DNA from: Streptomyces sp. CB02414
GTDB lineage: Bacteria; Actinomycetota; Actinomycetes; Streptomycetales; Streptomycetaceae
Length of the DNA stretch: 64,000 nucleotides
Direction: 5' to 3'
NCBI RefSeq assembly: GCF_001905385.1
Contig: NZ_LIPF01000007.1
Coordinates: 310,001-374,000 of the forward strand
Numbering within the stretch: the stretch's first letter is position 1; each line of letters begins with the position of its first letter. This document shows, in pieces, positions 31,090 through 38,990 of the stretch. The notes below the pieces were generated by a model. That model was given only the letters and a program-made list of their open reading frames with translations. It searched no databases and had not been told where the DNA came from. The position numbers and the translations under genes were made by a program.

Positions 31090-32062
31090 ATGGCTCATCA
31101 CCTCGTGAACGGTGTTCCACCCCACCAGTTGATGTGGCGGCGCGTACGTGAGTACGCCGTGCCACCGTCCATGATCGAGACCGCGACCGCGCGACGTGCG
31201 GTCGGCGACTGGGCGGGGGCGTGTGCCGCCGCCCGGATCGACGTCGATCTCGATCTGCGCGCCGTGGGCAAGCACCACGGCACCGACCTCGTTGCCCGCC
31301 TCCGGGCGGATCTGCGCCGGCTGGCGCAGTCCCGGCACGCCGGTCGTGCACCTCGTCGTCCGGACGCCGCCGGCCTGGGCGGACGCCGGACAGCGCATGT
31401 CCCTGGCCCTGTGGGACGGGTCCCGCCGCGGCACGGCCGGACACCATCCGCACCCGCATCCCGACCGGCGTTTCCGGCTCGACCTGCACCGGCACCTCTG
31501 GGACGCCGTACGCAGCGGCGACCTGTCCCGGCGGTGCGGCGCGATCGGGCCCGCGCACGCACCGCCGGCCGGCTACCGGCGCCCGTCCCGCCGCTCGGCG
31601 AGCGTGCCCGGCGCGCTGCTGCCCAGCCTGCGCCGCACACCGCCCCGGGTCTGCGTCGTGATCGACACCTCCGGATCGGTGAGCGACGGCGAACTCGGCA
31701 GCGCGCTGCTGGAGGTCGCGGCCGTCACCCGCGCGGTCGGCGGCCGGCGGGACCTGGTCACCGTCATCTCCTGCGACGCCGCGGCCCGCACCGTGGTCCC
31801 CGTCTGCCAGGCCGAGAGCATCGAACTCCTCGGCGGTGGCGGGACCGACCTGCGTTCCGGCTTCACCCGGGCCCTGCGCGCCCGGCACCGGCCCGACGTG
31901 ATCGTCGCCCTGACGGACGGCCAGACACCCTGGCCCTCCGCACAGCCTCCCTGCCGCACGGTGGTCGGACTCTTCCCCCGGCCGACCGGCATCGACACCG
32001 ACGACCCCGACTACGTGCCCGACCTCCCGCCGCCCTGGGCACGGGTCGTGACCATCGGCTGA
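31090..32062 (+). pseudogene. Chimeric remnant: N-terminus of a Streptomyces hypothetical fused to the C-terminus of a VWA-like (DUF2201) metallopeptidase
   Basis: The first frame (ATG 31090) reads MAHHLVNGVPPHQLMWRRVR, RARIDVDLDLRAV and ARLRADLRRLA, the usual N-terminus of a conserved Streptomyces hypothetical. Around 31325-31345 homology jumps to the +1 frame: VVHLVVRTPPAWADAGQRMSLALWDG, HPHPDRRFRLDLHRHLWDA. After about 31530 that frame continues into a VWA-like domain: RVCVVIDTSGSVSDGELGSALLEVAAV (DxSGS metal site), IELLGGGGTDLRSGFTRAL, PDVIVALTDGQTPWP, as in the C-terminus of DUF2201 metallopeptidases whose N-terminal half is absent. A frameshift plus deletion fusing neighbouring genes is the simplest reading. 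Confidence 0.65.
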
Positions 32063-32445
32063 CGCACACTCCGCCGACCCGTCGCGGCGTCGTCGACCGA
32101 GACCTTCTCGGCGCCGATCCGCCGCATGCGCTCGGTGCCCCACTGTCCCAGCGAGGCCAGCGCGGCGTTGAGCGAGACGCCGTGCTCGGTCAGGGAGTAC
32201 TCCACCCTGGGCGGCACCTCGGGGTACACCTCACGGTGCACGAGACCGTCCTCCTCCATCTCACGCAGATGCTGGACCAGCATCTTCTCGCTGACTCCCG
32301 GCAGACCGCGCCGGAGTTCGGCGAACCGACGGGTCCCGTGGTGGTGGAGCTCCCACAGGATCAGCGACTTCCACTTGCCGGTGACCACGTCCATCGCCGC
32401 GTCGATGCCGCAGAAGTAGGGACCACGTCGTGCCGCTGTCGCCAT
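32011..32445 (-). CDS. HxlR-family winged-helix transcriptional regulator
   Basis: A 144-residue protein. The start ATG at 32445 has GGAGG about 6 bases upstream. GPYFCGIDAAMDVVTGKWKSLILWEL starts the domain with the conserved N-terminal cysteine, RRFAELRRGLPGVSEKMLVQHLREMEEDG is the recognition region, and PPRVEYSLTEHGVSL is the wing. HxlR proteins are small dimeric sensors of aldehydes, oxidants or electrophiles via the conserved cysteine. It is divergent from an imine-reductase-like gene and has a dyad operator upstream, so it probably controls that gene. Its C-terminal codons overlap the VWA remnant antisense. Confidence 0.92.
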   Translation of the reverse strand: MATAARRGPYFCGIDAAMDVVTGKWKSLILWELHHHGTRRFAELRRGLPGVSEKMLVQHLREMEEDGLVHREVYPEVPPRVEYSLTEHGVSLNAALASLGQWGTERMRRIGAEKVSVDDAATGRRSVRQPMVTTRAQGGGRSGT

Positions 32446-32460
32446 TCGCCCCTCCAAGGC

Positions 32461-32495
32461 GTACTTACCCGAGAGTGAGTACCCCACTAATTAGT
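32461..32495. promoter_or_regulatory. Probable HxlR operator: inverted repeat plus adjoining palindrome
   Basis: GTACTTAC (32461-32468) and GTGAGTAC (32475-32482) form an inverted repeat with one mismatch and a 6-base spacer; a perfect palindrome ACTAATTAGT (32486-32495) follows. They lie between the HxlR start (32445) and the imine-reductase-like start (32565). Confidence 0.55.
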
Positions 32496-32564
32496 CCGTA
32501 CTGGTCAAGCCTACCGAGCACGGAGAGGATCGAACCGAACGACGAACAGAGGGGAATGAGAACT

Positions 32565-33440
32565 GTGACGACCAACGGCGAAGACCGGGTGAGCGTTCTC
32601 GGGCTGGGGGCGATGGGAAGTGCCCTCGCGGGCGCCCTGGTGAAGGCCGGGTACCCGACGACGGTCTGGAACCGCTCACCGGGGAAGGACGAGGACCTCG
32701 TCGCGCAGGGCGCGGAAGCCGCGGCCACGGCCGGTGACGCGGTCCGGTCCGGCCCCCTGGTGATCGCGTGTCTGCTGGACCACGCGTCGGTCCACGAGGT
32801 GCTCGACCCGCTCGCCGACGAGCTGGCCGGACGCACCCTGATCAACGTGACGACGACGTCCCCGGCTCAGTCGCGGGAACTGGCCGACTGGGCCGCGCGC
32901 GCCGGCGTCGCGTATCTGGACGGCGGGATCATGGCCGTACCGCACATGATCGGCGCGCCCGGCTCGTCGATCCTCTACAGCGGGTCCGCCGACGTCTTCC
33001 ATCAGCACAAGCCACTGCTGGACGTCTGGGGGACCAGTACCTACTTCGGTGCGGACGCCGGGCTGGCGTCGCTGTACGACCTCGCCCTGCTCTCGGGGAT
33101 GTACGTCATGTTCGCCGGCTTCATGCACGGTGCCGCGATGGTCGCCCCGGCCGGCGTGACGGCGGGCGAGTTCGCCGCCATGGCCGCACCTTGGCTGACC
33201 GCCATGACCGGCGCCTTCGAAGGGTTCGCCGAGGTGATCGACGGCGGCGACTACACCGTGCCGGGGCAGCAGAGCCTCGACTTCTCCGACCTCGGCCACA
33301 TCCTGGCGGCCGGCTCCGAGCAGGGCATCGACAACGACGCGGTCGCCATGGTGCAGCGGCTGATCCGGCGTCAGGCCGACGCGGGGCACGGGGCCGAGGG
33401 GTTCGCCCGGATCTACGAGAGCATCAGACGACCGGACTGA
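32565..33440 (+). CDS. NAD(P)-dependent imine reductase-like / beta-hydroxyacid dehydrogenase family protein
   Basis: A 291-residue protein. The Rossmann start VSVLGLGAMGSALAGALVKAGYPTTVWNRSPGK shows GLGAMG and NRS, indicating NADPH preference. LINVTTTSPAQSRELADWA and YLDGGIMAVPHMIG are catalytic-cleft segments; the usual beta-hydroxyacid dehydrogenase lysine is not evident, as in imine reductases. The C-terminal helical domain (about 165-285) is dimer-forming. I chose GTG 32565 because GAGGGG lies 10 bases upstream; an ATG at 32556 is too close to it. Control by the divergent HxlR regulator is likely. Imine reduction versus aldehyde/hydroxyacid chemistry cannot be decided from the sequence. 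Confidence 0.88.
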   Translation: MTTNGEDRVSVLGLGAMGSALAGALVKAGYPTTVWNRSPGKDEDLVAQGAEAAATAGDAVRSGPLVIACLLDHASVHEVLDPLADELAGRTLINVTTTSPAQSRELADWAARAGVAYLDGGIMAVPHMIGAPGSSILYSGSADVFHQHKPLLDVWGTSTYFGADAGLASLYDLALLSGMYVMFAGFMHGAAMVAPAGVTAGEFAAMAAPWLTAMTGAFEGFAEVIDGGDYTVPGQQSLDFSDLGHILAAGSEQGIDNDAVAMVQRLIRRQADAGHGAEGFARIYESIRRPD

Positions 33441-33447
33441 GCCGACG

Positions 33448-34059
33448 TCACGGGCCGGCGCGGCAGGCGGGCGGACGTGCCTCCAGCACGAGTGCGGTAC
33501 CGGCCACGGTCCGGTCCTCGTGCATGGTGATCCGCAGGCCGGCTTCGACGTGCCGCCAGTGGGACGGGGTGAGCGGAACGAGCCGGACGGTGGCCCGGCC
33601 GCCGGGCTCCAGGTAGGGGACGTCCTCGATCCAGAGCCCGGCGATGCTCACCGAGACACCCCCGGTGGGGGAGAGGTTGCCGATGTCCCACATGGGCCGC
33701 AGCACACCGTGACCGGCGATCGGCGTGCTGCGTCTCGCTTCCGCGGCGGGACGCAGGGTCAGTTCCGCCCGGACCATCCCGTTCCGTGCCTCGGCGGCCC
33801 GCCAGCGGCACCAGGCGGCACTCCGCTGGAGGCAAAGCCGTTCGGCCGCCGCGGCGAGCTGCTCCCAGAACGCCGAGGGCAGCGGCTGTCCGTCCCCGCA
33901 TTCCTCCAGGAGGTTCAGCACGGTCTGCCAGTCGTCGTGGGCCAAACAGTCCCAGACGTCCCGCGCTGTCACGTCGTTCGCCGTGGCGGCTTCCTCCGGC
34001 ACCAGAAGGGCCGCCGATTCGAGCAGTTCGATGATGTCCACAGGGCGATGGTCGGCCAC
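33448..34059 (-). CDS. Hypothetical protein with EF-Tu domain III-like C-terminus
   Basis: A 203-residue protein starting MADHRPVDIIELLESA. The N-terminal 90 residues are helical (DVWDCLAHDDWQTVLNLLEECG, FWEQLAAAAERLC) and unrecognised. The C-terminal half resembles elongation factor Tu domain III: AELTLRPAAEARRSTPIAGHGVLRPMWDIG parallels the EF-Tu segment with GGRHTPFxxGYRPQF, and YLEPGGRATVRLVPLTP followed by VEAGLRITMHEDRTVAGTALVLE parallels the final PGD...EGLRFAIREGGRTVGAG strand pair. There is no GTPase domain, so it cannot be a translation factor itself. The gene lies 6 bases downstream of an AraC regulator and is probably co-transcribed. Its role is unknown. Confidence 0.72.
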   Translation of the reverse strand: MADHRPVDIIELLESAALLVPEEAATANDVTARDVWDCLAHDDWQTVLNLLEECGDGQPLPSAFWEQLAAAAERLCLQRSAAWCRWRAAEARNGMVRAELTLRPAAEARRSTPIAGHGVLRPMWDIGNLSPTGGVSVSIAGLWIEDVPYLEPGGRATVRLVPLTPSHWRHVEAGLRITMHEDRTVAGTALVLEARPPACRAGP

Positions 34060-34065
34060 GATTCC

Positions 34066-34896
34066 TCACACCGGCCATGCCCGGTCGTCCACCGTCAGGA
34101 AGGGTTCGCCCACCACGGTCACCGGTGTCGCGCCGGTGAACGCCATGACGTCCCGGTGCAGATGGGGCTGATCGAAGTAGCCGCCGTCCGCCGCGACCGA
34201 GGCGGCGCCTTCTCCACCGACCAGGCGGTGCACCGCGCGGTCGAAACGGACCAGTCTCGCGGCGCGCTTGGGCGGCACACCGATGCCGGACCGGAACCGG
34301 GACCACAGACGCTTGCGACTCCATCCGAGTTCGGCCGCCAGGTGCTCGACCCGGACGAGACCCCCACTGGCCACGATCCGCTTCCAGGCCCAGGCCACCT
34401 CCGGTTCCACCGGCGGACGCGTCCGGCAGCGGCGGACGAGCAGCGCGTCCACGAGCTCGAAGCGTTCCCGCCACGTGGGCGCCGCGCTCAGTCGCTCCCG
34501 GACCCGTGCAGCCTCCCCGCCCCACAGGTCGTCGAGCGTGACCACGCCACTGCCCAGGTCGGCCGAGCAGGCACCCAGCACCGCGCGCGCGACCACCGGC
34601 GACAGGCGCACCTGCACGCACTCGACGTGTTCCCCCCAGGCACGGACCCCGCCCCCCGAGCCGAACCCGGGCCCGGCGACGAAGCTTCCCCCGAGTCGCC
34701 GCCCGGCACCGTCGTCCACGGTGGGCGACTTCGCCCCGAACTCGAGGATCAGCATCACGGCCGGGTGGGGGACCACCCTCAGGTCGCCCACGAGCGGGCC
34801 CGGCACCCAGAATCCCGCCATGTCGACACCGGTCGTCCGGCTGGGCCTTCGCGGACGCGCCACGTCCCACCCGGCGGAATCGTCACCTCTCCTCAC
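34066..34896 (-). CDS. AraC-family transcriptional regulator
   Basis: A 276-residue regulator. The GTG at 34896 follows GGGGG by a suitable spacer, and the next residues (WDVARPRRPSRTTGVDMAGFW) are conserved in the family, supporting this start over an ATG at 34821. The N-terminal sensor has LRVVPHPAVMLILEFG, VAGPGFGSGGGVRAWGEHVECVQVRL. The C-terminal double HTH has VEHLAAELGWSRKRLWSRFRSGIGVPPKRAARLVRFDRAV and DGGYFDQPHLHRDVMAFTGATP. The ligand is unknown. It is divergent from an alpha/beta hydrolase (86 bases between starts), a probable target. Confidence 0.9.
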   Translation of the reverse strand: MRRGDDSAGWDVARPRRPSRTTGVDMAGFWVPGPLVGDLRVVPHPAVMLILEFGAKSPTVDDGAGRRLGGSFVAGPGFGSGGGVRAWGEHVECVQVRLSPVVARAVLGACSADLGSGVVTLDDLWGGEAARVRERLSAAPTWRERFELVDALLVRRCRTRPPVEPEVAWAWKRIVASGGLVRVEHLAAELGWSRKRLWSRFRSGIGVPPKRAARLVRFDRAVHRLVGGEGAASVAADGGYFDQPHLHRDVMAFTGATPVTVVGEPFLTVDDRAWPV

Positions 34897-34981
34897 GGCG
34901 AACCCCCTTTGCCGAATGCTACGCGGCCGCGGGGAACATTCGTCCAAGCCGCAGGCGCCCACCGGAAGCGACCGTGGGCTC

Positions 34982-35872
34982 GTGACTCCTCTCGACAGGG
35001 ACTCGCAGACGGCCGGCGGCCGCGGTGACACCGAGAGCTCGGTGCTGCGGCTGGAGCACGGCGACCTCCACGTCCGCCGGGACGGCCCTCGTGGCGCCCC
35101 GGCCCTCCTGCTCATCCACGGCTCCGCCACCTCGAGCCGTTCCTGGGACGCGCTCGTTCCCTTGCTGACCGGCTCCCATCACGTCATCCGGATCGACCTC
35201 CCGGGCCACGGCCGCTCGGCCGAACCGGCCGACCGTGACTACGACACATCCGAGCAGGCACGCACGCTCGGCACGGCGCTGGACCGGCTCGGCGTCGAGC
35301 GGGTCCTGGCCGTCGGCCACTCCAGTGGCGGCTACGCCGTCACCGCCCTCGCCGAACAGCGGCCCGATTCCGTGACCGCGCTGGCGCTCGTCAACACCGG
35401 CCCCGGCATGGACGCCTTCATCGCGCCGGACGGCCCCGGGCTCGATCCCGCACGGTGGCCACCGGCCGACGAGCAGATCCGCCGGTTCGCGAGCACCGGC
35501 TTCCGCGCGGGTCACCCGATCCCGCAGGAACTCGTCGACGACCTGCGCGGGATGACGTACCACGCGGTCACCGCCGCCATGCGGGCGTCCACCGCCTACC
35601 TGAGCCGGCAGGCGCTCCCCGACCGGCTGGCGGTCCTCGGCAAACCGCTTCTGGTCATCTTCGGCGACCAGGACCGCAGATGGCGCCCTTCCTCCGCCGC
35701 CGACTACCGCGCGGTGCCCGCGGCGGAGGTGGAGATGCTGCCGGGTGCCGGACACACGCCCATCCTGGAGGAACCGCGGCGCACCGCCGGCCTGCTGCTG
35801 GCCTTCGCCGATCAGGTACCGCGTCACTCCGAAGGGCCGCTCAGCAGACCCTCACGCCGCAGCAGAGGGTAA
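34982..35872 (+). CDS. Alpha/beta hydrolase
   Basis: A 296-residue hydrolase from a GTG at 34982. Conserved elements are PALLLIHGSATSSRSWDALV (oxyanion-hole HG), IRIDLPGHGRSAEP, the nucleophile elbow AVGHSSGGYAVTAL (catalytic Ser), LLVIFGDQDRRWRP (catalytic Asp) and LPGAGHTPILEEP (catalytic His). All triad residues are present, so it should be an active esterase, haloalkane-dehalogenase-like or epoxide-hydrolase-like enzyme; the substrate is undetermined. It is divergent from the AraC regulator and ends 46 bases before the betaine-aldehyde dehydrogenase gene on the same strand, with which it may share some read-through. Confidence 0.9.
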   Translation: MTPLDRDSQTAGGRGDTESSVLRLEHGDLHVRRDGPRGAPALLLIHGSATSSRSWDALVPLLTGSHHVIRIDLPGHGRSAEPADRDYDTSEQARTLGTALDRLGVERVLAVGHSSGGYAVTALAEQRPDSVTALALVNTGPGMDAFIAPDGPGLDPARWPPADEQIRRFASTGFRAGHPIPQELVDDLRGMTYHAVTAAMRASTAYLSRQALPDRLAVLGKPLLVIFGDQDRRWRPSSAADYRAVPAAEVEMLPGAGHTPILEEPRRTAGLLLAFADQVPRHSEGPLSRPSRRSRG

Positions 35873-35918
35873 TGTCCCGATTTGCTCGGGTCCGGTCCGT
35901 CGCAGAGGAGATTCCACG

Positions 35919-37385
35919 GTGAGCGACCTGTACATCGACGGTGAGTGGACCCGGCCGGCGGCCGGCGGGCGGCGCGAGGTGCTCAACCCGTACGACGCCT
36001 CCGTGGTCACCACCGTCGACGAGGCGGACGCCTCGGACGCGGACCGCGCGGTGCGGGCCGCCCGCCGGGCCTTCGACGAGGAGGAGTGGGCGGACGTCCC
36101 CACCCGCCGGCGGGCCGACCTGCTGCTGCGCGTGCACTCCCTGCTGCTGCGCGACAAGGAGGACATCGCCCGTACCGAGACGCTGGACACCGGCAAGACG
36201 CTGACCGAGGCGCGTCTCGACGTGGAGGACGTGGCGAACGCCTTCCGCTACTACGGCGAACTGGCCGACAAGGACGGCGGCCGGGTCGTGGACGTGGGCC
36301 CCGACGTCCTCAGCCGCGTCGTCCACCAGCCGGTCGGGGTGTGCGCCCTCATCGCGCCCTGGAACTACCCGCTGCTCCAGGCGTCGTGGAAGGTGGCGCC
36401 GGCGCTGGCCGCCGGGAACACCGTCGTCCTCAAGCCGAGCGAGGTCACTCCGCTCACCACGATCACCATGATCCGGCTCATCGAGGAGGCCGGGGCGCCG
36501 CCCGGCGTCGTCAACCTGGTCCTGGGCGCCGGCGCGACCGTCGGCGCCGCCCTCACCAGCCACCCCGAGGTGGACCTGGTGTCCTTCACCGGCGGCCTCG
36601 CCACCGGACGCGGCATCATGGCGGCGGCCGCCGAGGGGCCGAAGAAGGTGGCTCTCGAACTGGGCGGCAAGAACCCCAACGTCGTCTTCGAGGACGCGGA
36701 CTTCGCCGCCGCCGTGGACTACGCGCTGGACGCGGCCTTCCTCCACTCCGGCCAGGTCTGTTCCGCCGGCTCCCGCCTGCTGGTGCAGGACGGCCTGTAC
36801 GACAGGTTCGTCGAGGCCCTCGCCGGCCGGGCCCGGGCGATCCGGCTCGGCAACGGTCTGGACGAGGGCACGGAGAGCGGACCGCTCAGCTCCGCGGAGC
36901 ACCGTGACAAGGTCGAGCGGCACATCGCCGCCGCCCTGGAGGAGGGCGCCCGGCTCGTCACCGGGGGCGCCCGTCCGGACGATCCCGCGCTGAGCCGCGG
37001 CTACTTCCTGCTGCCGACCGTGTTCGCGGACTGCGACAGGTCGATGCGCATCGTCCAGGAGGAGGTCTTCGGCCCGGTCGTCACCGTCGAGCGCTTCCGC
37101 ACGGAGGACGAGGCGGTGGAACTGGCCAACGACACCCGCTACGGCCTGGCCGGCGGCGTGTGGACCTCCGACGCGAGCCGCGCCCAGCGCGTCGCGCAGC
37201 GCCTCCGGCACGGCACCGTGTGGATCAACGACTTCCATCCCTACGTGCCGCAGGCGGAGTGGGGCGGTTTCGGTCACTCGGGCGTGGGGCGTGAGCTGGG
37301 GCCCTCCGGGCTGCGGGAGTACCAGGAGGCCAAGCACATCTACCAGAACCTCTCCCCCGCGCCCTCCGGCTGGTTCAAGGGCTGA
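35919..37385 (+). CDS. Betaine-aldehyde dehydrogenase-like aldehyde dehydrogenase
   Basis: A 488-residue ALDH from a GTG at 35919 with AGAGGAG 8 bases upstream. Landmarks are GVCALIAPWNYPLLQASWKVAPALAAG with the catalytic asparagine, VVLKPSEVTPL, VALELGGKNPNVVFEDAD (general-base glutamate) and FLHSGQVCSAGSRLLVQ (nucleophile cysteine). The next two genes encode a choline-oxidase-like enzyme and a BetT transporter, so oxidation of betaine aldehyde to glycine betaine is the natural role. The product is an osmoprotectant or a nitrogen and one-carbon source. A GGGTAAT element near 35868 recalls SigB-type -10 sequences, but no good -35 was found. Confidence 0.9.
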   Translation: MSDLYIDGEWTRPAAGGRREVLNPYDASVVTTVDEADASDADRAVRAARRAFDEEEWADVPTRRRADLLLRVHSLLLRDKEDIARTETLDTGKTLTEARLDVEDVANAFRYYGELADKDGGRVVDVGPDVLSRVVHQPVGVCALIAPWNYPLLQASWKVAPALAAGNTVVLKPSEVTPLTTITMIRLIEEAGAPPGVVNLVLGAGATVGAALTSHPEVDLVSFTGGLATGRGIMAAAAEGPKKVALELGGKNPNVVFEDADFAAAVDYALDAAFLHSGQVCSAGSRLLVQDGLYDRFVEALAGRARAIRLGNGLDEGTESGPLSSAEHRDKVERHIAAALEEGARLVTGGARPDDPALSRGYFLLPTVFADCDRSMRIVQEEVFGPVVTVERFRTEDEAVELANDTRYGLAGGVWTSDASRAQRVAQRLRHGTVWINDFHPYVPQAEWGGFGHSGVGRELGPSGLREYQEAKHIYQNLSPAPSGWFKG

Positions 37386-37427
37386 ACCCGGCGCACCGCG
37401 CTCACTTGGACGGACGAAAGGCACCCG

Positions 37428-38990
37428 ATGGCCAACCCCACCCCGCACGGTCCGGAGACCGCCTACGACTACGTCATCGTCGGCGGCGGCACCGCCGGCT
37501 GCGTGCTCGCCGCGCGCCTGAGCGAGGACCCCGAGTGCCGCGTCTGCGTCGTGGAGGGCGGCCCCAGCGACGTCGGGGACGACCGGATCCTGCGCCTGCG
37601 CAACTGGATCAACCTGCTCGGCTCGGAGTTCGACTACGGCTACACCACCGTCGAGCAGCCGCGCGGCAACTCCCACATCCTGCACTCGCGTGCCCGCGTG
37701 CTCGGCGGCTGCTCGTCCCACAACACACTGATCAGCTTCCTGCCCCTCCCCCAGGACCTCGACGACTGGGTGGCCCGGGGCTGCGCCGGCTGGGACCCGG
37801 GGACCGTCCTGCCCTACCGGGACCGGCTGCGCACCAGCATCGTGCCGGTGGCCGAGGCGGACCGCAATCCCATCGCGAAGGACTTCGTCACCGCCGCGGC
37901 GAGCGCCCTGGGCGTTCCGGTGATCGACGACTTCAACGCCGAGCCCTTCGCCGACGGCGCCGGCTTCTTCTCCCTGGCCTACGAGCCGGAGGGCAACCTG
38001 CGCTCCTCCGCCTCCGTCGCCTACCTGCACCCGGTGCTCGACCGCCCGAACCTCACCGTCCGCCTGGAGACCTGGGCCCACCGTCTGCTGACCGACGAGA
38101 CGGGGCGGACGACCCGCGTCGCCGTCCGCGGTCCCGACGGCCTCCCCGCCACCGTGCGCGCGGAACGGGAACTGCTCCTGTGCGCGGGAGCCGTCGACAC
38201 CCCGCGGCTGCTGATGCTCTCCGGCATCGGACCCGCCGACCAGTTGCGCGGCCTGGGCATCGACGTGCGGGCCGACCTGCCCGGGGTGGGCGAGAACCTG
38301 CTGGACCATCCCGAGTCGGTGATCGTCTGGGAGACGGCCGGCCCGCTGCCGCCGAACTCCGCGATGGACTCCGACGCCGGACTGTTCCTGCGGCGCGAGG
38401 CGGGACAGCCGCGGCCGGACCTGATGTTCCACTTCTACCAGGTGCCGTTCACCGTCAACACCGAACGCCTCGGCTACCCCGCCCCGGAACACGGGGTGTG
38501 CATGACGCCGAACGTCCCGCGCGCCCGGTCCACCGGACGCATGTGGCTGCGCAGCAGCAACCCCGCCGAGCATCCCGCGCTCGACTTCCGCTACTTCACC
38601 GACCCCGAAGGACACGACGAGCGCACCATCGTCGACGGTCTGCGGGTGGCCCGCGAGGTCGCCGCCACCGACCCGCTGCGCGACTGGCTGGTGCGCGAGG
38701 TGGCGCCCGGCCCCGACGTGACCTCCTACGCCGATCTGTCGGAGTACGGGCGCCGTGCCGCGCACACCGTCTACCACCCGGCGGGCACCTGCCGGATGGG
38801 GGCGGCGGACGACCCGATGGCCGTCTGCGACCCGGAGCTGAGGCTGCGCGGCGTGGACGGCGTACGCGTCGTGGACGCGTCGGTGTTCCCGACCATGCCC
38901 ACCATCAACCCCATGGTGACGGTGCTGCTCGTCGCCGAACGCGCCGCCGACCTGCTCACCGGCCGCTCCGGGCCGCGGAGACAGTCATGA
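37428..38990 (+). CDS. Choline oxidase-like GMC flavoprotein
   Basis: A 520-residue GMC oxidoreductase. The FAD-binding N-terminus is YVIVGGGTAGCVLAARLSED; the second signature includes RVLGGCSSHNTLISFLPLPQDLDDW, where the choline-oxidase-type SSHN segment carries the flavin-linking histidine position; AGAVDTPRLLMLSGIGP is the GMC signature 2; VYHPAGTCRMG and PTINPMVTVLLVAERAA hold the catalytic His and Asn. Length and motifs agree with Arthrobacter choline oxidase, which converts choline through betaine aldehyde using oxygen and yields hydrogen peroxide. The gene sits between the ALDH and transporter genes and overlaps the latter by 4 bases. Choline dehydrogenase is the alternative name. Confidence 0.9.
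   Translation: MANPTPHGPETAYDYVIVGGGTAGCVLAARLSEDPECRVCVVEGGPSDVGDDRILRLRNWINLLGSEFDYGYTTVEQPRGNSHILHSRARVLGGCSSHNTLISFLPLPQDLDDWVARGCAGWDPGTVLPYRDRLRTSIVPVAEADRNPIAKDFVTAAASALGVPVIDDFNAEPFADGAGFFSLAYEPEGNLRSSASVAYLHPVLDRPNLTVRLETWAHRLLTDETGRTTRVAVRGPDGLPATVRAERELLLCAGAVDTPRLLMLSGIGPADQLRGLGIDVRADLPGVGENLLDHPESVIVWETAGPLPPNSAMDSDAGLFLRREAGQPRPDLMFHFYQVPFTVNTERLGYPAPEHGVCMTPNVPRARSTGRMWLRSSNPAEHPALDFRYFTDPEGHDERTIVDGLRVAREVAATDPLRDWLVREVAPGPDVTSYADLSEYGRRAAHTVYHPAGTCRMGAADDPMAVCDPELRLRGVDGVRVVDASVFPTMPTINPMVTVLLVAERAADLLTGRSGPRRQS

Noticed and set aside
35868..35918. A SigB-type promoter for the betaine operon based on GGGTAAT.
   Set aside because: No acceptable -35 element at the required spacing was found.
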